A stretch of 64,000 nucleotides of DNA. Origin: Phycisphaerae bacterium (GTDB lineage Bacteria; Planctomycetota; Phycisphaerae; Phycisphaerales; UBA1924). Under the pieces are notes generated by a model, which was not told where the DNA came from, did not search any database, and worked only from the letters and a program-made list of their open reading frames with translations. A program made the translations under genes and the position numbers. Below are positions 24,485 to 34,396 of this stretch, piece by piece (positions within the stretch are counted from its first letter, which is position 1; each line of letters begins with the position of its first letter). The stretch spans positions 124,001 through 188,000 of the forward strand of contig BJHL01000002.1 of NCBI GenBank assembly GCA_014192545.1, given 5' to 3'.

Positions 24485-24624
24485 GCCGACTTTCTACGCG
24501 TGAGACGCGAAGGTGTTCTCAAATAGAAACGCCCGAACGCCTTACAGATTACAATCAAATGTGAGATGCCGGAGATGTTCGCAGGGTTCGCGCGCATCGG
24601 GCCAAGTTCGTGCAACAATGCAGC

Positions 24625-25227
24625 ATGCAAGACGCTCTGGTCGTTGTTCGCAAGGCATGCGTGATTGGATTGGTCGCACTGCTGGCCTGTGCCGGGGGTG
24701 CGTGTACAGGCAAAGGCGAGAAACGTAGCAATACGATTCTCGACTCTGGCGTGGATGACCGCGAACTGCGGATGCTGACTGCCGAAAAAGCCAACGAGAA
24801 GATTCTCGAAAGTTGGGACGAAGACGAAGCAATGTCGCTCATCATCATCGATCCGCGCCCAGCCGAGCAGTGGCGGGCGCAGCGAATCGCGGGCGCGCGA
24901 AATCTCTCTCTTGCCGACATTCGAATCGGCGCTTTGCAGGTGCCCAACTGGGACCGCAGCGACTTGGTGAAAGCCAAAGCGAAAAACGCAAACGAGCCGC
25001 GCAGCAATCGTCTTGCAGATTACGACGAAATTCTGATCTACGGCACCGACCCCGCCAGCGCAACCCCCCTGGCGATGGCGAAGAAACTCAAAGGCCTCAA
25101 CTACACCAATGTCTACATTCTCGATGGAGGCTTGTACGCATGGCGTGCCGCCGGTGGTGATGTTGTGGGAACCGACACCAGCGATGCCGCGCTCATGAAC
25201 GATGCGAAGACGCCAGCCAGTCAGTGA
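24625..25227 (+). CDS. Rhodanese-like lipoprotein lacking the catalytic cysteine
   Basis: About 200 residues from ATG 24625 (GTG 24610 is an alternative). The signal ends in VALLACAGGAC, so Cys22 or Cys27 may be lipidated. The rhodanese fold is recognised by LIIIDPRPAEQWRAQRIAGA, then YDEILIYGTDPASATPLAMA and VYILDGGLYAWRAAGGDV. The active-site loop, normally starting with Cys after the fourth strand, reads Y-G-T-D-P-A-S-A, so the cysteine is missing and sulfur transfer is not expected. It may bind a ligand or partner at the membrane surface. It stands between divergent and convergent minus-strand genes and looks monocistronic. Confidence 0.8.
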   Translation: MQDALVVVRKACVIGLVALLACAGGACTGKGEKRSNTILDSGVDDRELRMLTAEKANEKILESWDEDEAMSLIIIDPRPAEQWRAQRIAGARNLSLADIRIGALQVPNWDRSDLVKAKAKNANEPRSNRLADYDEILIYGTDPASATPLAMAKKLKGLNYTNVYILDGGLYAWRAAGGDVVGTDTSDAALMNDAKTPASQ

Positions 25228-25258
25228 ACATCATTCGCGAGTAACCTGAGCGTGTCCA

Positions 25259-26185
25259 TCAACGCGGTGCATACGTACCTGCAAAGACGAACGCTGCCGG
25301 GCCTTGTTTGAAAACGTGGTTGATTGCCTTGTCCCATCGCACCCGAAGCGGCCCGCCCGGCACCTGCACAGCTGCAGTATGCACGAGCTTGTTTGCGACA
25401 ACACCCGCCACCAGCACAGCGCACGCACCCGTGCCGCACGCAAGCGTCACGCCACTGCCGCGTTCGTAAGTCCACATGAGGGCGCGTGTGCGAGAAGTTA
25501 CGCACGCGACATGCACATTCACGCTTTGCGGAAAGTGCGGGGACCGCTGCAAGACGGGTCCAGCAGCCGCGACAAGCTCTCGCGTCGGCTCTTTGCACCA
25601 CAGCACAGCGTGCGGATTGCCCATGCTGACGCATGTCATCGCGGAAACATGCCTCGCGGCGTCGCCCAGTTGCTTGCGAAGCGCCGCAGGCAAAGCAGCA
25701 TCAACAACTGCGGGCTGATTGTCGTGGCTTGTGTTCACAAGCGACAAACTGCATGGGACGCGCGACGGCGAGAGCAAAGGCTCGCCCATATCTACTTCCG
25801 CTGCCACGAACGCACGAGACTTCTTGACGATGCGAATGCTGCGAGCACCGACATCGAAAACACCAACATGCAGCGTCTCTCTCGCGAATGCGTGGCGTTC
25901 AACCATGTGTTTGGCGATGCAGCGAATGCCATTGCCGCACATGCCCCCATCAGTGCCATCGGCGTTGAAGACACGCATCGTGACATCATGCGGCTTGGCA
26001 GCTTTGCAAATCAGCAGCAGTTCGTCAGCACCCACGCCAAATTGCCGATTGCACAGTTGGCTCGCGATTTTGTGCCAGTTCCGCTTGAGTAACGCGGGCT
26101 GCGCGAGGGCGTCTATGACAACAAAGTCGTTGCCCAGACCATGGTACTTGAAAAACGGCAGCGTCCCTGCTGGCGAGTTTGGCAT
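25259..26185 (-). CDS. dapF: Diaminopimelate epimerase
   Basis: It interconverts LL- and meso-diaminopimelate for lysine and peptidoglycan synthesis. From ATG 26185 (MPNSPAGTLPF) it has 308 residues; a TTG 26191 is also in frame. The start of the domain, FFKYHGLGNDFVVID, is diagnostic. The two catalytic cysteines are Cys83 in GGMCGNGIRC and Cys250 in LACGTGACAV. It is slightly longer than the usual 270-280 because of a loop with PSRVPCSLSLVNTSHDNQ. The gene stands alone on the minus strand, with the terminator of the giant gene just upstream. Confidence 0.95.
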   Translation of the reverse strand: MPNSPAGTLPFFKYHGLGNDFVVIDALAQPALLKRNWHKIASQLCNRQFGVGADELLLICKAAKPHDVTMRVFNADGTDGGMCGNGIRCIAKHMVERHAFARETLHVGVFDVGARSIRIVKKSRAFVAAEVDMGEPLLSPSRVPCSLSLVNTSHDNQPAVVDAALPAALRKQLGDAARHVSAMTCVSMGNPHAVLWCKEPTRELVAAAGPVLQRSPHFPQSVNVHVACVTSRTRALMWTYERGSGVTLACGTGACAVLVAGVVANKLVHTAAVQVPGGPLRVRWDKAINHVFKQGPAAFVFAGTYAPR

Positions 26186-26224
26186 GTACAAAAGTAGTCG
26201 CGATTGCGCAGCACTCGCGAAAGA

Positions 26225-26254
26225 AAAACCCCCGACGCTGCTGCGCCGGGGGCT
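26225..26254 (-). terminator. Intrinsic terminator of the giant surface-protein gene
   Basis: On the minus strand GCCCCCGGCG pairs with CGTCGGGGG over CAGCAG and is followed by TTTTTCTTT. It lies 40 bp behind the stop at 26294 and is a strong candidate. Confidence 0.85.
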
Positions 26255-26293
26255 GGTATTGTGAATCAGATTCGATCCGCGAAGCTCTGGGAA

Positions 26294-29200
26294 TCAGAGA
26301 ATATCGCTGACCGGCGTCTTGATGCCGAAAGGCACCGGAGCCGCGCTCCAGCCGCCGCCCAGGAACAAGTCGTAGTGCTCCATCGTCACTTGGAAGGGCA
26401 GTGCACCCACGATGTCGATGGCGAAGAAGCTGGGCAGACCACCGCCGACGATGGCTTGCAGTTCGTGCAGGCGCAACTGCTGGAAGCCGTTGGCCGGAAT
26501 AGTGATGTTGACCGAGGTATTGGGCCGCGGCGTCGCACCAGGCTCGTTGTAGAACAGAATGTTGACCGTGGCGTTGTTGGTTGTTGCCGTGGGGTTGTAG
26601 AAGTAGAGCGTCTCGAAGTACAGTCGGCCCGCCGACGCACCGTTGATGAACGCATCGCCGAAGAAGAAGCGAGTGCCTGCCTCGTACTGCGGGCTGCTCG
26701 CGTCGGCATCGCCGCGTTGAGCTTGGTAGCCCAGCACGCTCACGGGCAGATCGCTGGAGTAACGGATGCCCGCAGCATCGCCCGCGACAAGGCCCAGCGA
26801 GGCGCCAGTCACGATGACTGAGCGACCTGCGGGAACTTGAATGGTGCGCTGGCTGGCGGTGATGTTGTTGCGGATGTAAGTTGCCGACAGACTGACTGTG
26901 GCAGGTGCAGTGGAGGGGTTAAAGAACGTGATTTCGCTGGTCACGCCATTGCCGTTCGTGATGTTGGTGATGGCACCTTGGGTGTTGCCACCTTCTGAGT
27001 CACCCAGCGCTCCGAACGCACTTTCGTTGCCGCCACCAAAGCGGTAAGCAGTAATGCTCGCGACGATGCCTTCAAACGGCTGGGCAAGCAGCTGCGTGGG
27101 CGACGCGACCGGAGTTGCGTTGAGCTGCACGCCGAAGATGCCCGTACCGAGCTGAGCAAAGTCATTGATCGCGAAGCCTTCGCGGCCCAACGGGCGGACG
27201 CGACGAACTTCAGTCAGCGTGACGCGAGAGCCGTCGGCGAGGAAGCCGGTGAGTGTCACATCCACTTCGTAGTTTTGTGGGTTCCAGAAGAGGATGAAGT
27301 TGAGTGCCGCGCCCGGGTTGCGTTCCACACGCGGGAAGCTCCAAGTGGGAGCAACCTTGTCCGTGAACGCATCGCCCGTGCTGCTGCCGAAGTCGTAGTG
27401 GCTCAGCGTTGCACCGAGCGGCTGGATGCTTGCAGGATCAACCGGCACCGTCTGGCCTTGGCTGTTGCTATACGTTGTGGGCACGGTCCAGTCGATGACG
27501 ACTGAGTAAGGCTTGTTGGGAATAACGCCTGGAGCGCGGACGATCTGGCCATCAATGACGGCAGTGATCGTGTACCCATCGCGGCTGTTGGGCTGCATGG
27601 TGCCGCCGGGAAGCTGCGTGGGCGCGGTGCCGTCGTCGTAGTAGAGGGTGATGCGGAAGTCGATCGGGAACACATTGGGATTGACGATGGGCACAAACTC
27701 GCTGACCGTGTCGCCCGAGAAACCTTCGGGATAAACCAATCGGTTGACAGCAGGCTCGGTCATGATGTCAAGCTTGTAGCCGCCGACGCTATCGCCCAAG
27801 CCATCAACGATGACAAAGTAACGAACGTTGGCAGCCGAGCCGAAGGAGAGCTGCGCGGTTGAGCCAGGCAAACCGTCCGCGTCGGTTGCAATCGTGGTCC
27901 GGGTACTGTCGCCGTTGTCACGCAAGACCTGAATCTGTGCGTCCAGCGTCGAGCCGGTCGATGTTGAGAGGCGGAGGAAGACACGGCCCGGGGCAATTGT
28001 GCGGAAGTCGTATAGGTCGCGGTCGCCAGCGGGCTGAATGATGCTCGCTTGCGGGTTGGTCGTCGTGCCAACGCTGCTGCCGTCGCCAGTGCGGGTATTG
28101 AGCACGAGCGTGGTGGGGCTGTTGAAGTCGATGAAGCCCGGGTCGCCACCGCCGCCGCCACCGCCGCTGCCGGTGGGACCTTGGATGGTGATGCGATACT
28201 CGCCGATGGGCGTGGCGGAAGCAACACCATTTTGTGCATCAACCAGCACGAAGTAGCGCTGACCTGCGGTTGTGTTGTTGATGGTAAACACCGCGGCTTG
28301 TGCTGCGGCAGAAGCGTTGACCGTGCCAATCAGAGTAAAAGTGCTGCTGCCATCATCGCGGTAGACGCGGATGCGAGGCGCAATGGTGCCCAGATTGCTG
28401 ACAAACGGCGTCAGCGTGACGTTGTGAACGCCAGCGTTGAGGACCGTGAACGAGAACAGGTCATCGTCCGACTGCGGGTTGATGCGCGGGTTGCTGATGT
28501 CGTTGGGAAGATCAGTACCAACTTGACCTCGGCCTGTCGTGCCATCGATCGTGATAGGTGTTGCGAGGTCCCACTCGGTGCGGTTCGCGTGATCGTCAAG
28601 CACTGGAGCAGCGACATCGAGGATGTATTCTCCAGTGAGTGCGGTGTTGGCATTGGTGCCGAAGCCGAAGCTCTCGACAGCGATGTAAATGTTCTCGCCA
28701 CGGTTCACGTTGCTCAGTGTTGAAGAATCAAATGATGCCGTGACGCTATTGGTCGTGAGGTTGTCTGGCAGCTCCGCCGTTGCAAGAACTGTAAAGGTGC
28801 CGTTTGTGAGCTTCAGCAGTGACAATCGGCCACGCAGGAAGCTGCCTGCCGCGCGGGTGAGCGTCACGCTGACGTTGCCTTCGCTGGGCAACACGAACCG
28901 AAGCAGATCTGTATCGGCGGCGACTTCAATATTGCCGGGCGTCGATGCAAGACCAGTGAGGGAATCAAGAACGATGGGAGTCGCCGCAGTTGCCTGACCG
29001 TTGTCGAAGGTGCCATCACCGTTGGTGTCTGCGTCGGCGTGGTCATCAGTAGAGTCAAACGCAGCAGTCAACGTGTAGTTGCCGATGTCAGCAACGCCGT
29101 CGGTGCCTTCAACCACGATGTAGTAGAATCGGTATTCGCGGAAGTCGCCGTTGTTGACCGAGCCGCGTGAACGCGCGGGCGTGATCGACGCGAGCGTTGT

Positions 29201-32200
29201 CGCGATGTCAGGCTGGCCCGGCGCGGGCGTTGTGGCTTCGCCGATGCCCACGCGCATCCGAATGACGCCGTTCACGCCGCTGGGGTTCTCCGTGACTTCG
29301 TACACCGAGATGCGCGGCGAAAGGTTCGTCGTCGCCGACTCGACGGTAAAGCGAACGCGCTGATATTCAGGGAATTCGAAGCGGAAGACATCCGTGTCGC
29401 CCGCAGCCTCAATGCGACCGGCGATGCTCGTTGAGCCCAGGAAGTCATCGAAGACGAAATCGGTGGCATTCCAGAACTGGTTCGAGTTCGCATGATCGTC
29501 GACAAACGGAACGCCCGAGACTTCGATCTGGTACGTACCTTCGCTGGTTCCTTGACCCGCGACATCGATCGCAAACGTTTCGCCCGCGTTGGCCGCGAAC
29601 GTGAGTGCGATCGTGCCGCCACCTTGCTGGATGCCGTCGCCGACTTGGGCTCCGTTTTCACGGAAGACCGTGAACTGTCCATTCAGAGTCGAGCCGCCAG
29701 TGCGCGTGAGCCGAACGGTAACGTTTCCACTGCCAGGCGTCGTGAACTTGAACGCGTCAAAATCCTGCAGTCGCGAGGGTGTGTTGTTAATAATGCCCGC
29801 AATCACGCCGCGACCGTTGTTGGGATCGCCCTGCACATCGCCGATCGGAATCGGTGTTGCCAGATCGATGTCAAGCGAATCGGTGTGATCATCAACCACA
29901 ACGTTGCCGCCCTCGAAATCGGTGATCTGCTCAGGCATTGCGTTGATGAGCAACTGATAGCTGCCAAACGCCCGGCTCCAGTCGATTTCAGGCTTCACGT
30001 TTGCGACACGGCTGTCAGCTTGGTTCGGCGCTGGCGGCGCAATGGAGCCGTCAACCCACTTCTGGCCGCTTTCGACCTGAATGAAGTAGACCTGGCCAGC
30101 AACCACCGGAATCAAAACACGGGGGTCTTCATTCCTGAACAGTGCATTAAGCGTGCCAGCGGACGATGCGTCCACCAGATCACGATTTGCACCGACGACC
30201 CCTTCATAACGATACGCCGGGTTGTCGTTATTGTAACCGATCTGCGTGAAGTCGTTCGCGAAGACGCGAAGAGCCGAGTCGAATCGGCTGTCGTAGGTGT
30301 TCGTCTTACCGTTGGGAATCCACGGACCGGTCACACCAGCGTTCGCATTGGGCGCACGGCGAGCCGCAGGGCCAGCATTCTGCTGACCGTACACATCGTT
30401 GAGCGCGGTCGTACCAACACGGATTTCAGCCACGCCGCTGAACTCGGCACGGAAGAAGTACACGTCCGTGTCGTTGATGTCTTGAATCAGACCCAACCCA
30501 CCAGCGAAGGTCGTACCGCCGTCAAGTGATGGATTGATGAACCGACCGGAAATGTCGTTTCCGGTAACAGCCTGGCTGGGCTGATTGGGATTGACGACGA
30601 TGTCGGTGTCGCCCGTTGCCAAAATGCCCGCAGTGCGAGCCTGCGTGGCGTTCGTGAAGTCGCCTTCGTCCGCGGTCTCACGGAACGTACCAACCGCGCG
30701 ACCCATGTTGTCACGCACGCCATCGGCATTCACATCCTGACCACCGGCATCTGCCGTGACGCTGAACTGGTAGCGACCGGTGCCGTTCGCCGAGACGGAG
30801 ATGTAGTAAGTCTCGCCGCCCCAGATGTCAGCCGAAAGAATGCGCTCAGGCAGAACCGAACCTGGCGCGGCAAGTGACGGGTCGATTGCGCCGGGCACGT
30901 CGTTGGGTGGGGCAATCGTGTCGTTGGTATAAAGCGTGTTGCCCTTACTGTCGTACACAGTGATGCTGAAGTTGCCCGTCGTGCCGCCACCGAACACGGG
31001 GTTCAGTGTAATAGCAAGCCTTGTGGCGGCACGGTCATGGCGATCCCACTCGCCCGCAACGCCATCATCAAACGATGTGAGAGCAAACACGGCGGCGTCC
31101 GGTGCAGGATTGCCCGTATTCACCACACCGCCGGGAATGGAGCCATCTCCGGCGCGGTTGTTACCAAGCGCTGTCAGGGCGAAGAAGTCATCGTTGGCAA
31201 ACTGGCGCGTCTGTGCGGCAAATTGAATAACGTTGTTTGCCGGAACTGGCGGCAACTGCGGGTTGGCCGGCTGCACGGCAGTGAACTGCCCGCCGATGTA
31301 GAGCACTTCCTGCGGGTTGCCACCGTCGAGTTCGTCTTCGATGCCCGGTTCCTGAGCATCCGTGAATGCGTGCAGCGAGAAGACCGGTCCATCAGGCGTA
31401 CCGATCACAAATTGGTCGACAATCTGTGCGGGTCGGTACGTGACGAGATTGGTCTGATCGTTCTCGAATACGAAGTCGCCGCCGACAACGAGAACGGGGG
31501 CGACTTCGTTGCCGTTGATGTCCGGCGGATTGTAAACTTCGAGCGCACGAATTGAGCCGACAAAGCCTGCTCCTGGGTTGGCGATCTCATCGACCCATGG
31601 GTTCCCGTACATCAGCCGCGGCGTGTAGACCGCACGAGCACTGTCTTGCAGGGCATCAGGAATGCCCCAGACAACCAGATCAGACGAACGCCTGTTCACG
31701 ATGGTGGGAGCCACTTCCGGATCGCCATTGGTTGGCGTGGAATACGTGAAGTTTGCCGTGAAGTCGCCACCGATGTAAAGCACCGGAATCGGCGCATCGT
31801 CCGACGTTGGGTCTTGGTCAAGATCAGAGTTGTCCAAGTCGATCTCGAAGACTTGCAGCGCAAAGACCGTCCCATTGATCGTATCGGTTGCCGGCACCGG
31901 TGTGCCCGTGTTGATCGGCTGTACCTCCGCGCCGTTGAAGCGGGCGATGCCGCCAGTGAACGCACCACCGATGTACAACGAAGGCGGCGGATTGCCAGGA
32001 TCAGCGACTGCGGGAATGACGGGCGGGCCCGCCTGGAAGGCGCGACCGTTGCCAGCGTCGGGCGCGTCATACACCGCCAGCGCGAACACTGGACCGTCAA
32101 CACCTTGAGCAGCAGGCAACCAGCCGAACTGGAAGCTGAAGAATGCAAGATTGTCCGCCGCAGTACCGTCAGCATCGGCAAAATCACCGCCGATGAAGAG

Positions 32201-34396
32201 GCTCCGCGGGAACGGAATGTCACCTTGCGTGAACGGAGGAGTGGGATCCGAATCATCCGGATCGAACGGCTCTGGGTCGTATTCCGTGATCGCATTCACG
32301 GGACCATCAGTGCTGCCCAGGAATGCGTTCCATTCGTAACGACCATTGTTGGGATTGAAAATCCATGCGGCGAGGTTGTCGAGCGTGGCCAACTGACCTT
32401 GCCCGTCAATGAAGTTCAATGTGAAATCGCCGCCCACGACGAGAACCGGTCCCAGGGCGGCGCCAGCGCCGTCTGGCAGCCAGTTGAACAGTGCTCGAAT
32501 CTCAGCGCGATCTGTGCCAACTGTTGCCGTGTTGTTCACAAAGCCCAATTGAACCGGGCCATTCTGCGTCTGAATTTCGTTCTGTGCACCGGTGAACCAG
32601 TAATCTGCAGCGTCCCAAACCGTCAGGTTGCGCGAGTCAACGGGGAACGGACTGTCAGGCTCGGCCCGGCCAAAGTCACCACCGATGTAAAGCGCGGTGC
32701 CGGTGTTATCGTCATTGCCTGCATAAGTGTCAAGCATGTCGTACGGAGCAGTGAACTGGAACAGATCGGTATCGCCCGCTTGGTAGATACGACCTTCGCC
32801 GGTTGCCGTCGTGCGCCAGTTGCGATCGCGGATTGGGTTGCCGTACGAGTCAACACTCAGGAACGGATCGCTCCAAGGCAAGGGCGTTGCCTGACGCAGA
32901 TCACGATTGGTATTCTGTCCTGTGGTGTTACCGGGGACAAACGGGCTGTCAAGATGGTCGTCATTGCCTTGGCCAGGCGTTTGCGAGAAGGTGTGGTTCG
33001 CTTCGATGAACAGTTGGAACTGCGGCCCGTTGCCAGTCGCAAAACCGTCCACAACCACGAAGTAGCGTTCATTGCCGACAAGTTGAACTTCAAGTTGTGG
33101 CACAAGCCCGCTGAAGTTGTTATTGAACGCAATCTGTTGGCCAGCGGAATTGTACAACCGCAGTGCAGGATCGGTGACGGGCGCAAGACCGGTTGGAACC
33201 GCCGTGATAATGGCTTGGCCGCTGCCTTGGGCAACGAACGAATAGCTCTTGCTCTGGAATGAAGGCGGATTCGTGTTGGGGGCAGGAACCGGATCAGGCG
33301 CGGGGTTTGCGGGGGCAAATCCATCGAAGGCATCCGTGATCGAAGGACTGCGACGCGTCAAACGATCAAGATCGATGGGCGATGCAATACCGTCAACCAG
33401 CAGATAAAACGCGCCAGTTGCAAGCTGCAAGTTGTTGCTGCGCACTTCGTCGCTGCGAACGCGGATGAAGAATGTCTCACCTGGACGTGCGCGGAACGTT
33501 GCAAACGCGTCGTTGAAACGTCCGGTCTGTTCATCCGACGTCACCAGCACGCCCTGAGCCGTGTACACATCGATGTGCGTATCAAGCCGGTTGTTGAGTG
33601 TGCTATTCGCGCCTTGCGCGTTCACCGTCACCAGACTGTCCCAATTCACCGTATTGGGCGCGTCATACCGGTACACGATCTCGTCTTGACGTGTCCTTGC
33701 ATTCAACGCGCCCAAACCGCCGAGTTGACCGACGATAGCTTGTGGCAGAATGGGCGGATTAACCGTTGAGTCAGGAGCAGGAGAGCCCAGCGCGCGAGCG
33801 ATGCCGGTATCCTCCGGAATGTCGCCGCCGAGCGTGAAGGTCGCATTCGTCGTAACGATGCGCAGTGTGTAGTTGCCCTGAGGCGAACCCGGGTCGCTCT
33901 TCACGACTATGCGATACTCAGTGGCAGCGGTTGCAACAAATCCCGCCCAGCCATCGCGCTGGAAGCCGCTGGTCAGCGTGCCGTTGTTGGTGCCGCTTGC
34001 AATCAGCGTGGTGCCTGCGGCGTTCCACACTTCAACAGCGGTGTCGAGATTGCTGACGGGATTTTCGTTGGCGGTGTCGCCAAGCACGGTCACAAAGCCC
34101 GACGCCGGCGCGACAAATCGGTACGTGTCGTTGTTCGTGCTGACCAGCGCAGGGTTGATGTCGCCCGCAACAACGATGCGACCGCTGCCGTTGGCTGCTG
34201 GCAGAGCCAGCGGAGCCGCAAAGCTGCCTTCGAGCAACTGGCGATCTTCAAGGCGCTCGACCTTCTCGTGGTTGGCTGCACTCAGTCCCAGCGCTCTGCC
34301 CATCGCGCGGCTAAGCAGTGAGGTCAATGAACTCCCGCGCGAGCGCGTCATGCGGCGGCGAAGGGAAAGGGTCGAACGAATGTCCCTGCTATCCAT
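26294..34396 (-). CDS. Giant LEPR-XLL-type extracellular protein with PPC domains and a seven-repeat propeller
   Basis: 2700 residues from ATG 34396 (GGAG 6 bp upstream; GTG 34408 less likely). Residues about 45-55 hold RLEDRQLLEGSF, the planctomycete extracellular N-terminal motif, behind an Arg/Ser-rich leader without a classic signal peptide. Then come at least three pre-peptidase C-terminal (PPC) beta domains (about 70-470), marked by blocks such as YRIVVKSDPGSPQGNYTLRI. About 565-1110 contain seven (L/V)-(Y/F/V)-(I/V)-G-G-(D/A/Q)-F repeats, interpreted as a seven-bladed propeller. More PPC units follow to about 2210, several beginning DDHA or DDHT. The last 490 residues carry four repeats with V/F-NPxxxxV (IVNPN, FWNPQ, FFNPS, FYNPT). 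Likely cell-surface or matrix adhesin; ligand unknown. Monocistronic, with a strong terminator. Confidence 0.85.
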   Translation of the reverse strand: MDSRDIRSTLSLRRRMTRSRGSSLTSLLSRAMGRALGLSAANHEKVERLEDRQLLEGSFAAPLALPAANGSGRIVVAGDINPALVSTNNDTYRFVAPASGFVTVLGDTANENPVSNLDTAVEVWNAAGTTLIASGTNNGTLTSGFQRDGWAGFVATAATEYRIVVKSDPGSPQGNYTLRIVTTNATFTLGGDIPEDTGIARALGSPAPDSTVNPPILPQAIVGQLGGLGALNARTRQDEIVYRYDAPNTVNWDSLVTVNAQGANSTLNNRLDTHIDVYTAQGVLVTSDEQTGRFNDAFATFRARPGETFFIRVRSDEVRSNNLQLATGAFYLLVDGIASPIDLDRLTRRSPSITDAFDGFAPANPAPDPVPAPNTNPPSFQSKSYSFVAQGSGQAIITAVPTGLAPVTDPALRLYNSAGQQIAFNNNFSGLVPQLEVQLVGNERYFVVVDGFATGNGPQFQLFIEANHTFSQTPGQGNDDHLDSPFVPGNTTGQNTNRDLRQATPLPWSDPFLSVDSYGNPIRDRNWRTTATGEGRIYQAGDTDLFQFTAPYDMLDTYAGNDDNTGTALYIGGDFGRAEPDSPFPVDSRNLTVWDAADYWFTGAQNEIQTQNGPVQLGFVNNTATVGTDRAEIRALFNWLPDGAGAALGPVLVVGGDFTLNFIDGQGQLATLDNLAAWIFNPNNGRYEWNAFLGSTDGPVNAITEYDPEPFDPDDSDPTPPFTQGDIPFPRSLFIGGDFADADGTAADNLAFFSFQFGWLPAAQGVDGPVFALAVYDAPDAGNGRAFQAGPPVIPAVADPGNPPPSLYIGGAFTGGIARFNGAEVQPINTGTPVPATDTINGTVFALQVFEIDLDNSDLDQDPTSDDAPIPVLYIGGDFTANFTYSTPTNGDPEVAPTIVNRRSSDLVVWGIPDALQDSARAVYTPRLMYGNPWVDEIANPGAGFVGSIRALEVYNPPDINGNEVAPVLVVGGDFVFENDQTNLVTYRPAQIVDQFVIGTPDGPVFSLHAFTDAQEPGIEDELDGGNPQEVLYIGGQFTAVQPANPQLPPVPANNVIQFAAQTRQFANDDFFALTALGNNRAGDGSIPGGVVNTGNPAPDAAVFALTSFDDGVAGEWDRHDRAATRLAITLNPVFGGGTTGNFSITVYDSKGNTLYTNDTIAPPNDVPGAIDPSLAAPGSVLPERILSADIWGGETYYISVSANGTGRYQFSVTADAGGQDVNADGVRDNMGRAVGTFRETADEGDFTNATQARTAGILATGDTDIVVNPNQPSQAVTGNDISGRFINPSLDGGTTFAGGLGLIQDINDTDVYFFRAEFSGVAEIRVGTTALNDVYGQQNAGPAARRAPNANAGVTGPWIPNGKTNTYDSRFDSALRVFANDFTQIGYNNDNPAYRYEGVVGANRDLVDASSAGTLNALFRNEDPRVLIPVVAGQVYFIQVESGQKWVDGSIAPPAPNQADSRVANVKPEIDWSRAFGSYQLLINAMPEQITDFEGGNVVVDDHTDSLDIDLATPIPIGDVQGDPNNGRGVIAGIINNTPSRLQDFDAFKFTTPGSGNVTVRLTRTGGSTLNGQFTVFRENGAQVGDGIQQGGGTIALTFAANAGETFAIDVAGQGTSEGTYQIEVSGVPFVDDHANSNQFWNATDFVFDDFLGSTSIAGRIEAAGDTDVFRFEFPEYQRVRFTVESATTNLSPRISVYEVTENPSGVNGVIRMRVGIGEATTPAPGQPDIATTLASITPARSRGSVNNGDFREYRFYYIVVEGTDGVADIGNYTLTAAFDSTDDHADADTNGDGTFDNGQATAATPIVLDSLTGLASTPGNIEVAADTDLLRFVLPSEGNVSVTLTRAAGSFLRGRLSLLKLTNGTFTVLATAELPDNLTTNSVTASFDSSTLSNVNRGENIYIAVESFGFGTNANTALTGEYILDVAAPVLDDHANRTEWDLATPITIDGTTGRGQVGTDLPNDISNPRINPQSDDDLFSFTVLNAGVHNVTLTPFVSNLGTIAPRIRVYRDDGSSTFTLIGTVNASAAAQAAVFTINNTTAGQRYFVLVDAQNGVASATPIGEYRITIQGPTGSGGGGGGGDPGFIDFNSPTTLVLNTRTGDGSSVGTTTNPQASIIQPAGDRDLYDFRTIAPGRVFLRLSTSTGSTLDAQIQVLRDNGDSTRTTIATDADGLPGSTAQLSFGSAANVRYFVIVDGLGDSVGGYKLDIMTEPAVNRLVYPEGFSGDTVSEFVPIVNPNVFPIDFRITLYYDDGTAPTQLPGGTMQPNSRDGYTITAVIDGQIVRAPGVIPNKPYSVVIDWTVPTTYSNSQGQTVPVDPASIQPLGATLSHYDFGSSTGDAFTDKVAPTWSFPRVERNPGAALNFILFWNPQNYEVDVTLTGFLADGSRVTLTEVRRVRPLGREGFAINDFAQLGTGIFGVQLNATPVASPTQLLAQPFEGIVASITAYRFGGGNESAFGALGDSEGGNTQGAITNITNGNGVTSEITFFNPSTAPATVSLSATYIRNNITASQRTIQVPAGRSVIVTGASLGLVAGDAAGIRYSSDLPVSVLGYQAQRGDADASSPQYEAGTRFFFGDAFINGASAGRLYFETLYFYNPTATTNNATVNILFYNEPGATPRPNTSVNITIPANGFQQLRLHELQAIVGGGLPSFFAIDIVGALPFQVTMEHYDLFLGGGWSAAPVPFGIKTPVSDIL

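Noticed and set aside
31646-33262. Open frame of about 538 codons on the plus strand
   Set aside because: Lies wholly inside the giant surface-protein gene in antisense. Domain repeats are only meaningful on the minus strand.
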